A stretch of DNA of 64,000 nt from Brevundimonas sp. UBA6550 (lineage in GTDB: Bacteria; Pseudomonadota; Alphaproteobacteria; Caulobacterales; Caulobacteraceae): assembly GCF_002434505.1 (NCBI RefSeq), contig NZ_DJKE01000006.1, positions 152,951 to 216,950 on the forward strand, written 5' to 3'. Each line of letters opens with the position of its first letter. The first letter of the stretch is position 1. The position numbers and the translations under genes are program-made. The notes under the pieces are model-generated. The model was not told the DNA's origin and did no database searches. It saw nothing but the letters and a program-made list of their open reading frames with translations. Positions 36,602-47,123 of this stretch are shown here, piece by piece.

Positions 36602-37003
36602 TTAGGCGGCCTTGGCCAGAACCTCTACTAGCTGCGTGACGGCCTGCCGCACAGCGCGGCTTTCCATGCGGGCAAAACTGAGGGCCAGGGTGCGGCCCTC
36701 CGCCGTGGCGCAGACGGCGCTGAGCAGGGCGGCGTCCGGGTCGGGCGACGGCTCGACCCGCGGGGGAAAGAAGGCCTGGATCGGCGCGCCCAGCGCCAGG
36801 GCCAGTCCATGCAGGCGCCACGCGGATATGCGGTTACGCCCGCTTTCGTATTTCTGCATCTGTTGAAAGCTGACGCCCACCTGATCGCCCAGCGCCGACT
36901 GCGACAGGCCCAAGGCCATGCGCCGCGCCGCGATCTGGGCGCCGACGAAGATATCGACCGGCTCGGCGGCTCTGGGAGACAGGTTTTGGCGAGGAGTGGC
37001 CAT
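36602..37003 (-). CDS. XRE-family transcriptional regulator
   Basis: A 133-residue protein. The helix-turn-helix is at residues about 19-72 (IAARRMALGLSQSALGDQVGVSFQQMQKYESGRNRISAW). The C-terminal half is a short helical region with no known ligand domain. It is similar to, but distinct from, the XRE protein at 30029. A palindromic AT-rich operator-like stretch lies 11-48 bp before its ATG, so autoregulation is plausible. Confidence 0.9.
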   Translation of the reverse strand: MATPRQNLSPRAAEPVDIFVGAQIAARRMALGLSQSALGDQVGVSFQQMQKYESGRNRISAWRLHGLALALGAPIQAFFPPRVEPSPDPDAALLSAVCATAEGRTLALSFARMESRAVRQAVTQLVEVLAKAA

Positions 37004-37013
37004 GACGATAGTG

Positions 37014-37051
37014 TTTCACGTCACAAATATGAAATCAACGATTTTGTTTCA
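37014..37051 (-). promoter_or_regulatory. AT-rich operator-like array between two XRE genes
   Basis: Three TGAAA-type half-sites alternate in orientation: TTTCA 37014-37018, TGAAA 37030-37034, TTTCA 37047-37051. The middle and last make an inverted repeat with an inner AATC/GATT match. The surrounding 40 bp have far lower GC than the rest of the window. It probably holds the promoter and operator of the downstream XRE gene. Confidence 0.5.
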
Positions 37052-37648
37052 TTGTTGTTCGATGCGCGCCGTTACGGCCGACAGGCGGTCGATGGTTCGG
37101 CGAGACAGAACCTCCGCCTTGTCGGATCGGGCCGCGCCGCGCACGGTGACGGTGTCCGCGTCGCCGGTCTCATAGATGCGGATGCGGGTTTCGCCGCCGA
37201 CCTCGATCACGCAGCCCTGGCCGCGCCGGGGCCAGACGCCGAGCGCATATTCCAGCACCACGCCCGAATCCGCCCAGGGGGACAGGTCGTCGTTCAGGAC
37301 TTGCAGGCGGCGAATCTGAGAGGGAGCGCCGGCGAAGGCGCGGCCGCGGCTTTCCACGGCCTGCGCGGCGGGGGCGACGGCCGGCCGATCGTCGGTCGAA
37401 GGCGCGGTCGACGCCGACAGCGCCAGGGCCAGCGCCTCGGGCGTGGACTCCAGCGCGCCGGTCAGGCGGCGCTGCACATCGGGACGAAACAGGCCGGAGC
37501 GTCGGCCGGCCTCATACAGGCCCCACCCCTGGCTGGTCATGTCCAGTCGGGCGCCGGCCTCGGCCTGCGACAGGCCGCGCTCGCGCCGCAGGGCGGCCAG
37601 CGCCTCGCCCAGGCGCAGGGCTTCGGGATCGGGAATGAAACGCGACAT
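37049..37648 (-). CDS. XRE-family regulator with C-terminal extension
   Basis: A 199-residue protein from the ATG at 37646-37648. The helix-turn-helix is at residues about 12-65 (EALAALRRERGLSQAEAGARLDMTSQGWGLYEAGRR). An Ala/Pro-rich linker follows (ALSASTAPSTDDRP). The C-terminal 90 residues resemble a degenerate peptidase S24/LexA-like fold (DDLSPWADSGVVLEYALGVWPRRGQGCVIEV), but no Ser-Lys pair is clear. A much longer frame exists but runs into nfuA. Its stop lies inside the operator-like array. Confidence 0.82.
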   Translation of the reverse strand: MSRFIPDPEALRLGEALAALRRERGLSQAEAGARLDMTSQGWGLYEAGRRSGLFRPDVQRRLTGALESTPEALALALSASTAPSTDDRPAVAPAAQAVESRGRAFAGAPSQIRRLQVLNDDLSPWADSGVVLEYALGVWPRRGQGCVIEVGGETRIRIYETGDADTVTVRGAARSDKAEVLSRRTIDRLSAVTARIEQQ

Positions 37649-37704
37649 GGCCGGCAGGATGGCGCACCCGCCCGCCCATGGCGAGGACGAAAAGGTTTCA
37701 GGCG

Positions 37705-38265
37705 TTACAGGGTCTGCTCGACCCGCGTCACTTCCGGCACATAGTGGCGCATCATCTGTTCGACTCCAGCCTTCAGCGTGGCGGACGAGGACGGGCAGCC
37801 GGCACAGGCGCCGCGCATCCGCAGGGCCAGCACGCCGGTCGCCTCGTCGAAGGAATCGAACAGGATGTCGCCGCCGTCCTGGGCCACGGCCGGGCGGATG
37901 CGGCTGTCCAGCAGGGCCTTGATCTCGGCGACGATCTCGCTGTCGTCCTCGGCATGAGCGTCGGCCTCGGCGCCGGCGCCGCGCGTCAGCGACTGGCCCG
38001 ACACGAAATGATCCATGACGACGCCCAGGATCGGCGCCTTCATCTCCGACCACTCCGGACCCTGCGGCTGGCGGGTGACCGAAACATAGTCGGCGCCGAA
38101 GAAGACGCCGTCGACCCCTTCCACCTCGAACAGGGCCTCGGCCAGGGGCGAGGCCGTCGCCTCGTCGATGGTGCGGTATTCCAGCGCGGCGGCCGGCGAC
38201 ACGTCGCGGCCGGGCAGGAACTTCAGCACGTTCGGATTGGGCGTGGGTTCGGTCTGGATGAACAT
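37705..38265 (-). CDS. nfuA: Fe-S scaffold/carrier protein, NfuA/NifU-C type
   Basis: A 186-residue protein. The N-terminal Nfu_N domain (MFIQTEPTPNPNVLKFLPG) is typical of alphaproteobacterial and mitochondrial Nfu. The C-terminal NifU-like domain carries the cluster-binding CxxC in MRGACAGCPSSSATLK. It delivers 4Fe-4S clusters to apoproteins. MiaB, encoded nearby, is a plausible client. About 50 bp separate it from each neighbour. Confidence 0.95.
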   Translation of the reverse strand: MFIQTEPTPNPNVLKFLPGRDVSPAAALEYRTIDEATASPLAEALFEVEGVDGVFFGADYVSVTRQPQGPEWSEMKAPILGVVMDHFVSGQSLTRGAGAEADAHAEDDSEIVAEIKALLDSRIRPAVAQDGGDILFDSFDEATGVLALRMRGACAGCPSSSATLKAGVEQMMRHYVPEVTRVEQTL

Positions 38266-38315
38266 GGGCGGGAGATGCGCTCGCCCCCGCCCCGTTGCAA
38301 GACCTGGCGCCGGAT

Positions 38316-39878
<1,563 letters not shown>

Positions 39879-39976
39879 TGGGGTCTCCGATGGCGTCTCG
39901 GCCAAAGGTCTAGCGCGTTCCAAACGCCGCCGGAACAGCGATTGACGCCGCCGCCGCACGGTTCGACAAGGCTGGG

Positions 39977-41110
39977 ATGAAAAGCCCCGTCGCCGTGCCC
40001 TCCTCGACCGTGTCCCGAAACGCCGTGGCCCTGATCGCCACCGTGGCGGCGGGGGCGGCGCTGTACTGGCTGCGGGACATACTGACGCCCCTGGCCATGG
40101 CCATCTTCCTGTTGATCATGATCGACGGGGTGAAGCGGTCGGTGGAGGCGCGCACGCCGCTCAGCCATCGGTGGGCCGGGATCGCGGCCCTGACGCTGGT
40201 GGTGCTGGCCTTCTTCGCCTCCATCGCCATCATCGTGAACGGGGCCGCCGGCTTCTTCGGCGAGGCGTCCGGCGTCTCGGCCAACATCGGCCCGCGCATC
40301 GATCAGATCATTCGCGACGTCTATGGGTTGGTGCGGCTGAACAATCCGCCCACGGCCCAGGATCTGATCAACGGCGTGGATCTGCGCGGCTGGCTGACCT
40401 CCATGGCGTTTCAGGTCCAGGGGATCGTGTCCGGCGCCTTCTTCGTGCTGATCTATCTGGGCTTTCTGCTGGCCTCCCAGGCGGGGTTCCGAAAGAAGAT
40501 CGTGGCCATGTTCCCGCAAAAGGCCCAGCGCGACGAGGCCGTGGCGGTGTTCCAGCGCGTGCGCGGCGGGGTCGAGGGCTATATCTGGGTCCAGTCGGTG
40601 ACCGGGGTGATGATCTGCGTGGTCGCCTGGATCCTGATGCGGGCGGTGGGGCTTCAGAACCCGGAGTTCTGGACCTTCGTCATCTTCATCGTCGGCTTCA
40701 TTCCGGTGCTGGGCGGGGCGATCGCCGGTCTTGCGCCGCCGATCTTCGCCCTGGCGCAGTTCGAAAGCTATTGGCCCGCCGCCATCCTGCTGGTCGGGCT
40801 GCAGGTCATCCTGTTCGTGGTCGGCAACTTCATCCAGCCCCGGATGCAGGGCGACAACCAGAACATCGATCCGGTGGTGGTGCTGCTGGCCCTGGCCTTC
40901 TGCGGCAAGATGTGGGGCGTAGTCGGCATGTTCCTGTCCACGCCGCTGGCGGTCATGGCCATGGCCATCCTGGCCGAGTTCAGGGGATCGCGCTGGATGG
41001 CGGTCCTGCTGTCGGGCGACGGCGAACCCTATGCGGACGAGACGAAGAAACCGTCAGCGTCCAGGACGCCTCGGCGCAAGCCCGGAACCGAGCCGGCGCC
41101 GGACGCCTGA
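39977..41110 (+). CDS. AI-2E family transporter (PerM/YdiK-like permease)
   Basis: A 377-residue membrane protein with about eight helices. It has the family segments [35 protein letters not shown] and [42 protein letters not shown]. The substrate cannot be inferred; members export AI-2 or act as Na+/H+ antiporters. It ends with a basic tail. Its stop codon directly abuts that of the convergent obgE. Confidence 0.9.
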   Translation: MKSPVAVPSSTVSRNAVALIATVAAGAALYWLRDILTPLAMAIFLLIMIDGVKRSVEARTPLSHRWAGIAALTLVVLAFFASIAIIVNGAAGFFGEASGVSANIGPRIDQIIRDVYGLVRLNNPPTAQDLINGVDLRGWLTSMAFQVQGIVSGAFFVLIYLGFLLASQAGFRKKIVAMFPQKAQRDEAVAVFQRVRGGVEGYIWVQSVTGVMICVVAWILMRAVGLQNPEFWTFVIFIVGFIPVLGGAIAGLAPPIFALAQFESYWPAAILLVGLQVILFVVGNFIQPRMQGDNQNIDPVVVLLALAFCGKMWGVVGMFLSTPLAVMAMAILAEFRGSRWMAVLLSGDGEPYADETKKPSASRTPRRKPGTEPAPDA

Positions 41111-42187
<1,077 letters not shown>

Positions 42188-42208
42188 TTACAGGCGTGAC
42201 CTCAAGGA

Positions 42209-42517
42209 TCATCGCGTCGAGAAGTTCAGCCTGACTTCGCGCGGTCCAGTCTGGCCCGGTTGAGCGCGCGCCGATCTGACGCCGCGGATGGCTTCGCGAC
42301 CAAAGCCCATGCCCGCAGGCGTCTCGGAAACGACGACGCAGTTCGTGGCGGCGCCGTTCTCCATGAAGACGCATCGCAGCACGACCGAACCCGAAGCTCC
42401 GGCTTCAAGCGCCTTCGGCGGCGTTTCAACCCTCGGCGGCTCGGCCCAGACGACGGGAGGCGGCGATGGCGCCGGAGCTGTCTGGACAAGGACGGCGGCG
42501 AACAGTGCGGTCAACAT
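42209..42517 (-). CDS. Small exported protein with a TonB C-terminal-like domain
   Basis: A 102-residue protein. The first 17 residues look like a signal peptide (LTALFAAVLVQTAPA). A proline-rich stretch follows (PSPPPVVWAEPPRVETPP), then one TonB C-terminal-type domain (GASGSVVLRCVFMENGAATNCVVVSETPAGMGFGREA). Such single-domain proteins occur widely in Caulobacterales. Without a membrane anchor it is not a full energy transducer. Confidence 0.75.
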   Translation of the reverse strand: MLTALFAAVLVQTAPAPSPPPVVWAEPPRVETPPKALEAGASGSVVLRCVFMENGAATNCVVVSETPAGMGFGREAIRGVRSARAQPGQTGPREVRLNFSTR

Positions 42518-42571
42518 GATCGCACCTTAGCCATCGTCGGTTGCAGCGCAAGCCGCCTTTGCGCACGTCCG

Positions 42572-44032
42572 TCAGCCTGGTTTCAACGCCAGTGTCACCG
42601 TCTTGATGTCCACATATTCGTCGATGCCGTGGATCGAGCCTTCGCGGCCATAGCCGGATTGCTTGACCCCGCCGAACGAGGCGACGGCGGTGGAGATCAG
42701 GCCGGTGTTGACCCCGCACATCCCCGCCTCGATCCGGCGCGAGAACCGCATGGCCCGGTCCAGATCGCGGGTGAACAGATAGGAGGCCAGGCCGTAGTCG
42801 CTGGCGTTGGCCTTCTCCAACGCCTCGTCCTCGGTATCGAAGGCGAAGACCGGGATCATCGGGCCGAAAGTCTCTTCTTCGCGGAACAGTTCGTCGTTTC
42901 CGCCCAGGGTCACGGTGGGCTGGAAGAAGCGGCCGCCCAGCTCATGGCGCGATCCGCCGGTCAGGACGCGCCCGCCGTCGGCCTTGACCGCCGCGACATG
43001 CTTCTCGACCTTGTCGATGGCCTTGTCCTCGATCAGCGGCCCGACCTTCACGCCGTCTTCGAAGGCGGCGCCGACCTTGATCTTCGCCACCTCGGCGGCC
43101 AGCTTTTCGGCATAGGTTTCGGCGACCGATCGCTCCGCATAGACGCGGTTGGGGCAGACGCAGGTCTGGCCCGAGTTCCTGAACTTGCCCTTGATGGTCT
43201 CGGCGACGGCCAGGTCCAGATCGGCGTCGGCGAAGACGATCAGCGGAGCGGCGCCGCCCAGCTCCATCGACACCCGCTTCAGCGTGGGTGCGCATTGTTC
43301 GGCCAGCTTGCGCCCCACGCCGGTCGAGCCGGTGAAGGACAGTTTGCGGATGTCGGGGCTGTCGGTCAGCACCTTGCCGATGGTCGCCGCGTCGCCGGTG
43401 ACGATGGACAGCGCGCCCTTCGGCAGGCCGGCTTCGTAGGCCAGTTCGGCCAGGGCGATGGCAGTGAAGGGGGTCTGGCTGGCCGGCTTGACCACGGCGG
43501 TGCAGCCGGCGGCGAAGGCGGGGCCCAGCTTTCGCGTCAGCATGGCGGCGGGGAAGTTCCACGGCGTGATCAGGGCGCATGGCCCGACGGCTTCCCGATA
43601 GGTCAGGAGCAGATGGCCCAGCGGGCTGTCCTGGGTCTCTCCGATCAGCCGTTCGGCCTGGCCCGCGAACCATTTGATGAAGCCGTTGGCGTAGGTCACC
43701 TCGCCCTTGGCCTCCTCGAACGGCTTGCCGTTCTCCAGCGCCATCAGCGCGCCCAGACCCTCCGTATGCTCGTCGATCAGCGCGGCCCAGGCCCGCAGGA
43801 CGGTCGCGCGTTTGTGGGGATCGGATCGCGACCAGTCGGCGAAGCTCTCGGTCGCCGCCGCGATGGCGCGCTCGGTTTCCTCAGCACCCAGGTCCGGCAC
43901 ATGACCGATGATCTCGCCGGTCGCCGGATCGTCAACGGCGATGCCGGATCCGTTGGCGAGAATGGGCTCGCCGGCGATAAGGGCGTGCTGTTTCAGCAAG
44001 GCGAGGCCGGCGTTGCGGGCGGTCTGGTTCAC
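42572..44032 (-). CDS. gabD: NAD(P)-dependent succinate-semialdehyde dehydrogenase
   Basis: A 486-residue aldehyde dehydrogenase. The start is the GTG at 44030-44032, with AGGAG upstream. The catalytic Cys is in NSGQTCVCPNRVYAE and the general-base Glu in SMELGGAAPLIVF. The NAD site segment FTGSTGVGRKLAEQ is present. The overall match is to GabD, which oxidises succinate semialdehyde to succinate. A glutarate-semialdehyde role cannot be excluded. No gabT is near. Confidence 0.92.
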   Translation of the reverse strand: MNQTARNAGLALLKQHALIAGEPILANGSGIAVDDPATGEIIGHVPDLGAEETERAIAAATESFADWSRSDPHKRATVLRAWAALIDEHTEGLGALMALENGKPFEEAKGEVTYANGFIKWFAGQAERLIGETQDSPLGHLLLTYREAVGPCALITPWNFPAAMLTRKLGPAFAAGCTAVVKPASQTPFTAIALAELAYEAGLPKGALSIVTGDAATIGKVLTDSPDIRKLSFTGSTGVGRKLAEQCAPTLKRVSMELGGAAPLIVFADADLDLAVAETIKGKFRNSGQTCVCPNRVYAERSVAETYAEKLAAEVAKIKVGAAFEDGVKVGPLIEDKAIDKVEKHVAAVKADGGRVLTGGSRHELGGRFFQPTVTLGGNDELFREEETFGPMIPVFAFDTEDEALEKANASDYGLASYLFTRDLDRAMRFSRRIEAGMCGVNTGLISTAVASFGGVKQSGYGREGSIHGIDEYVDIKTVTLALKPG

Positions 44033-44054
44033 GGCGATCTCCTGAAGGCGGTCC

Positions 44055-44089
44055 TGAAACGAACAAGGCCCCGACGAAGCGGGGCCTTG
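44055..44089 (-). terminator. Intrinsic terminator after the entericidin-like gene
   Basis: A 9-bp stem, CAAGGCCCC (44064-44072) with GGGGCCTTG (44081-44089), is followed on the minus strand by the T-rich GTTCGTTTC. It separates the small lipoprotein gene from gabD. Confidence 0.65.
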
Positions 44090-44123
44090 CAAGTCCGTCG
44101 ATGCAGCCGGGGCTGCGTCGAGC

Positions 44124-44261
44124 TTAGTTCTTGGCGTCTTGGGCGGCGCCGGTGACGGCTTGGCCGGCGGCTTGCGTATCGCGGCCCACGCCTTCGACGG
44201 TGTTGCAGGCGGCGGTGGTCAGGGCGGCGGCGGCGGCGACCAGAACGAAAATCTTGCGCAT
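44124..44261 (-). CDS. Entericidin-like small lipoprotein (45 residues)
   Basis: A short gene with ATG at 44259-44261, GGAG eight bases before it and stop TAA at 44124-44126. The 45-residue product starts MRKIFVLVAAAAALTTAACN, a signal peptide with lipobox TAAC. The mature peptide (NTVEGVGRDTQAAGQAVTGA and a further seven residues) is the entericidin A/B pattern, small cell-envelope lipoproteins linked to stationary-phase stress. It has its own sigma-EcfG promoter inside the end of phyK and a hairpin (44282-44299) in its leader. Confidence 0.88.
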   Translation of the reverse strand: MRKIFVLVAAAAALTTAACNTVEGVGRDTQAAGQAVTGAAQDAKN

Positions 44262-44309
44262 GAGGAGACTCCAGAGGTTAGCCGGGGCCAACGCCCCGGT
44301 CTTGCGAGA

Positions 44310-46106
44310 TCAACGCGACCCCACGGCTCCGGTTCCTTTTCCGATGGACGACTTGTCGGACGGATCGACCGGAATCAACGCCTCGGGCGTGGCGAAGGTC
44401 ATCCGGGCGATGGTTCCGCCGCCCGGCGCCGCCACGAATTCGGTCTCGCCGCGCAGCTGTTTGGCGAAGGCGCTCATCAGGGTGCGCCCCACCCCGACCT
44501 CGGCGCCGGCCGGCGCGCCAGGGCCGTTGTCCTCGACTTCCAGAACCGAGGTGTCGCCCTGGACGCGGAACCGGACCTTCAACTCGCCGCCGTTCAGCGC
44601 GAAGGCGTGCTTCTGGGCGTTGGTCACCGCCTCGACCAGCCACAGCGCCAGGGGCGCCAGCTTGTCCGAATCGACGTGCAGCGAATCGGCGTCCACCGAA
44701 CTGATCACCACCGGGCCGCGCCCGGCCTCGCTGGCGATCAGCTGGCCGACCAGTTCGTTCAGGAACTCTCGCGCATCGGCGTGGCGGATGTCGGTGCTTT
44801 GATAAAGCGTGCGATAGATCAGGGCCAGGGCCGCGATCCGCTGGCGCGTGTCGCCCAGCGCCGCCTTGGCCGGGGCGTCGGTCAGGGCCCGCTGCTGCAT
44901 CGACAGCAGGGACGAGATGATCTGCAGATTGTTCTTCACCCGGTGATGGATCTCGCGCATCAGCGCGTCCTTCTCGGCCAGGGCGTCGGTCAGTTCGCGG
45001 TCGCGCACGGTGATGGCCTCGGCCATCTCGTCCAGCGTCTTGGCCATGGTGCGGATTTCGGCGGGCGCGTTCATGGCCTGCAGCGGCCGCACGGAAAACC
45101 GTCCCCGAGCATAGATGGCCGCCACCCGCTCCAGATAGTCCAGCCAGCGGATGAAGATGCGTTCGGACAGCAGCATCACCGCCGCGAACGCCGTCAACCA
45201 GGCGCCCAGCGGCAGCAGAAGCGTGCCGATCGGATTGAGCCGCGCCCAGGACAACAGCCCCTGCGACGGGGCCGACAGCAGGGCGTAGAGATCGCCGCCG
45301 GCCAGGGCCGCGCCGGCGTAGTCGCGCCGTTCGCCGCGCGCGTCGCGCGCCTCGAACACGGCGGACCCCTCCGCCCGCGCCCGCGACACCCAGCCCGCCA
45401 GATCGTCCCCGCCCGACAGGCGGAAGACGCCGGCTTCGCTGGCGGTCAGAACGCGACCGGCGCCGTCGGTCAGGGCCGCCTGGGATCCCGAGGGCAGGGC
45501 GGGGTCGTCCAGATCGGGTTGCAGCGCCGACAGCGGGATCACCGCCACCATGGCCCCGTCGAAACGACCCATCGGCCGCTCGGCGCGCGTCGCCACGATC
45601 AGGGCGGCGTGATAGCCGGCGTCTTCTGGCGCGCGCATGACCACCAGGTCCTCGCCGTTGCGCAGACGTTGAAACCATGGGGCGTTCGTCGCGGGCGCGA
45701 CGCCGGACCGCAGGCCGCCCTGACGATCGGAGGCGCAGGTCGCCTCGCCGGTCGGGCTGATGCGATAAAGTCCCTCATAGCCGTCCAGCCGACCGACCAG
45801 AGCCGTCAGTCGCGCCGCGCAATAGGGGCCGGCCGCGTCGGGGCTGAGCGCGCGCAGCAGAACCTGGGCGCTGTCCAGCTGGGCCTTGGCGTCCGAGGCG
45901 CTGCGCTCGGCCGCCAGCTGCAGATCGACCTGACGGTCCTCGGCCTGACGCTGGAAATCGGCCTGGGTCTGGATCAGGCTGAGGACGAAGATGGGCAGCA
46001 GCGCCATGGCCATGGCCATGCCCAGCCGAAAGCGAATGCCCTGGAACCGGTCCTTCGTCCATGTGCGGGCCAAACGCGGCCGTGGGGCGTCAGACGGCGC
46101 ATTCAC
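44310..46106 (-). CDS. phyK: General stress response sensor histidine kinase (PhyK-type, HisKA_2)
   Basis: A 598-residue kinase. One membrane helix near residues 29-46 and another near 292-314 enclose a periplasmic sensor of about 240 residues (dCache-like; cysteines at YCAARL and EATCASD). A HAMP-like segment, then the HisKA_2 dimer domain (MREIHHRVKNNLQIISSLLSMQQ; phospho-His 387/388) and a HATPase domain (LVEAVTNAQKHAF, VEDNGPGAP) follow. It should phosphorylate PhyR. It starts six bases after sigT, at the end of the nepR-sigT-phyK operon. Its last codons hold the promoter of the entericidin gene. Confidence 0.93.
   Translation of the reverse strand: MNAPSDAPRPRLARTWTKDRFQGIRFRLGMAMAMALLPIFVLSLIQTQADFQRQAEDRQVDLQLAAERSASDAKAQLDSAQVLLRALSPDAAGPYCAARLTALVGRLDGYEGLYRISPTGEATCASDRQGGLRSGVAPATNAPWFQRLRNGEDLVVMRAPEDAGYHAALIVATRAERPMGRFDGAMVAVIPLSALQPDLDDPALPSGSQAALTDGAGRVLTASEAGVFRLSGGDDLAGWVSRARAEGSAVFEARDARGERRDYAGAALAGGDLYALLSAPSQGLLSWARLNPIGTLLLPLGAWLTAFAAVMLLSERIFIRWLDYLERVAAIYARGRFSVRPLQAMNAPAEIRTMAKTLDEMAEAITVRDRELTDALAEKDALMREIHHRVKNNLQIISSLLSMQQRALTDAPAKAALGDTRQRIAALALIYRTLYQSTDIRHADAREFLNELVGQLIASEAGRGPVVISSVDADSLHVDSDKLAPLALWLVEAVTNAQKHAFALNGGELKVRFRVQGDTSVLEVEDNGPGAPAGAEVGVGRTLMSAFAKQLRGETEFVAAPGGGTIARMTFATPEALIPVDPSDKSSIGKGTGAVGSR
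44312..44336 (-). promoter_or_regulatory. Sigma-EcfG promoter, GGAAC-N16-CGTT (for the entericidin-like gene)
   Basis: On the minus strand GGAAC (44332-44336) and CGTT (44312-44315) are 16 bp apart, an exact consensus match within the last codons of phyK. The expected start of transcription near 44305 leaves a leader of about 44 nt with a 7-bp hairpin before the small lipoprotein. Confidence 0.7.
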
Positions 46107-46112
46107 CGCCGA

Positions 46113-46724
46113 TCAGCTCCGTGCGCCGGCCAGCCTGTCGGCCTCGCCCAGGATGGTGCGCATGGCCTCGCCGGCCGCCTGGCCGTCGCGGCTGTAGCCG
46201 CCCTTTTCCAGCGTGGCCTGCAAGGCGCGTCGCGCGCGGCTGACGCGGCTCTTGACCGTGCCGACCGCGCAGCCGCAGATTTCGGCCGCCTCTTCGTAGG
46301 CGAAGCCGCCGGCGCCGACCAGGATCAAGGCTTCGCGCTGTTCTTCCGGCAGGGTCTTCAGCGCCTGACGCAGTTCGTCCAGGGCGACGGGCGCCTCGGG
46401 ATCGTCCACGGCGACCAGGGTGCGTTCGGCCGCTTCCTGGTCCAGCTGCGACTGGCGCCACGACCGGCGCTTCTCCGAATAGAACTGGTTGCGCAGGATC
46501 ATGAAGGTCCAGGCCTTCATGTTGGTGCCCATCTGATAGCTGGCGCGCGCGTCCCAGGCCTTCATCATGGCGTCCTGCGCCAGGTCGTCGGCGGCGGTGG
46601 GGTCGCCGGTCAGGGTGCGGGCGAAGGCGCGCAGATGCGGGATCAGCAGCACCAGTTCGCGCTTGAAGCCCTCGTCGTCGGCCGACGCCGGCTTGGGGGC
46701 GGCCCCCAGGCGTGAGGTGCTCAT
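46113..46724 (-). CDS. sigT: General stress ECF sigma factor SigT (EcfG)
   Basis: A 203-residue ECF15-type sigma factor. Region 2 (residues about 25-95) includes RAFARTLTGDPTAADDLAQDAMMKAW and the -10-recognition NMKAWTFMILRN. Region 4 (about 130-185) carries LPEEQREALILVGAGGFAYEEAAEICGCAVGTVKSRVSRARRAL. It recognises GGAAC-N16/17-CGTT promoters. The start overlaps the nepR stop by four bases (ATGA). NepR holds it inactive until phosphorylated PhyR captures NepR. Confidence 0.96.
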   Translation of the reverse strand: MSTSRLGAAPKPASADDEGFKRELVLLIPHLRAFARTLTGDPTAADDLAQDAMMKAWDARASYQMGTNMKAWTFMILRNQFYSEKRRSWRQSQLDQEAAERTLVAVDDPEAPVALDELRQALKTLPEEQREALILVGAGGFAYEEAAEICGCAVGTVKSRVSRARRALQATLEKGGYSRDGQAAGEAMRTILGEADRLAGARS

Positions 46725-46924
46725 GCGGGACCGTCCGCCGCCCTGGCGTCGGCGCGTTTCAGGATTTCCAGGAACTCGTCGGGCACCGGTTCGTTGACGA
46801 CCTCGTCGAACATATGCCGCAGCTTCACGCCGATGGCCTGCTGGCGAAGACGCGCTTCTTCGAGGCCCGCCTCCCCTGTGTTGTCGGCGCCCTTGGCGCG
46901 CGAGGAGTCGGTAGAATCAATCAT
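46721..46924 (-). CDS. nepR: Anti-sigma factor NepR
   Basis: A 67-residue protein from the ATG at 46922-46924. A GTG at 46942 would add six residues, and neither has a strong ribosome site. The helical core LEEARLRQQAIGVKLRHMFDEVVNEPVPDEFLEILKRAD is the conserved two-helix NepR fold that binds region 2/4 of SigT or, alternatively, the sigma-like domain of PhyR. It is the first gene of the operon, 49 bp from its own SigT-type promoter. Confidence 0.95.
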   Translation of the reverse strand: MIDSTDSSRAKGADNTGEAGLEEARLRQQAIGVKLRHMFDEVVNEPVPDEFLEILKRADARAADGPA

Positions 46925-46972
46925 AGACAGAACAAGGCCCACCCAACGGTCGTCGCAGAGATGCCAGCCCTT

Positions 46973-46997
46973 AACGTCATCCCCGCCTGCGGGTTCC
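46973..46997 (-). promoter_or_regulatory. Sigma-EcfG promoter of nepR-sigT
   Basis: On the minus strand GGAAC (46993-46997) and CGTT (46973-46976) are 16 bp apart, an exact match to the consensus. It gives autoregulation of the nepR-sigT-phyK operon. Confidence 0.85.
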
Positions 46998-47038
46998 TGC
47001 GTCCGCGAGATTTTAAACCCAAGCTTGATGCAATCTCG

Positions 47039-47063
47039 GGAACCGCGACCGATATGATACGTT
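47039..47063 (+). promoter_or_regulatory. Sigma-EcfG promoter of phyR
   Basis: GGAAC (47039-47043) and CGTT (47060-47063) with a 16-bp spacer, 60 bp before the phyR ATG. It is arranged back to back with the nepR promoter, 41 bp away. Confidence 0.85.
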
Positions 47064-47123
47064 CAACATCGCTGTAGCGCTTTCCCTTGCCGGGACGGCG
47101 GAGATTTGTCGGGGACTGACTGA

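Noticed and set aside
37649..38053. Extended N-terminus of the XRE protein (334 residues)
   Set aside because: The extra residues are Arg/Gly-rich shadow sequence overlapping nfuA. The ATG at 37648 starts directly before the helix-turn-helix.
44281..44300. Terminator of phyK (CCGGGGC/GCCCCGG hairpin)
   Set aside because: No T tract follows on the minus strand. The hairpin is better explained as part of the leader of the small lipoprotein mRNA.
44139..46715. Very long open frame (858 codons) on the plus strand opposite phyK-sigT
   Set aside because: It is antisense to clear stress-response genes. The product is Gly/Gln/Arg/Asp-rich with no domain, a typical mirror frame of high-GC coding DNA.
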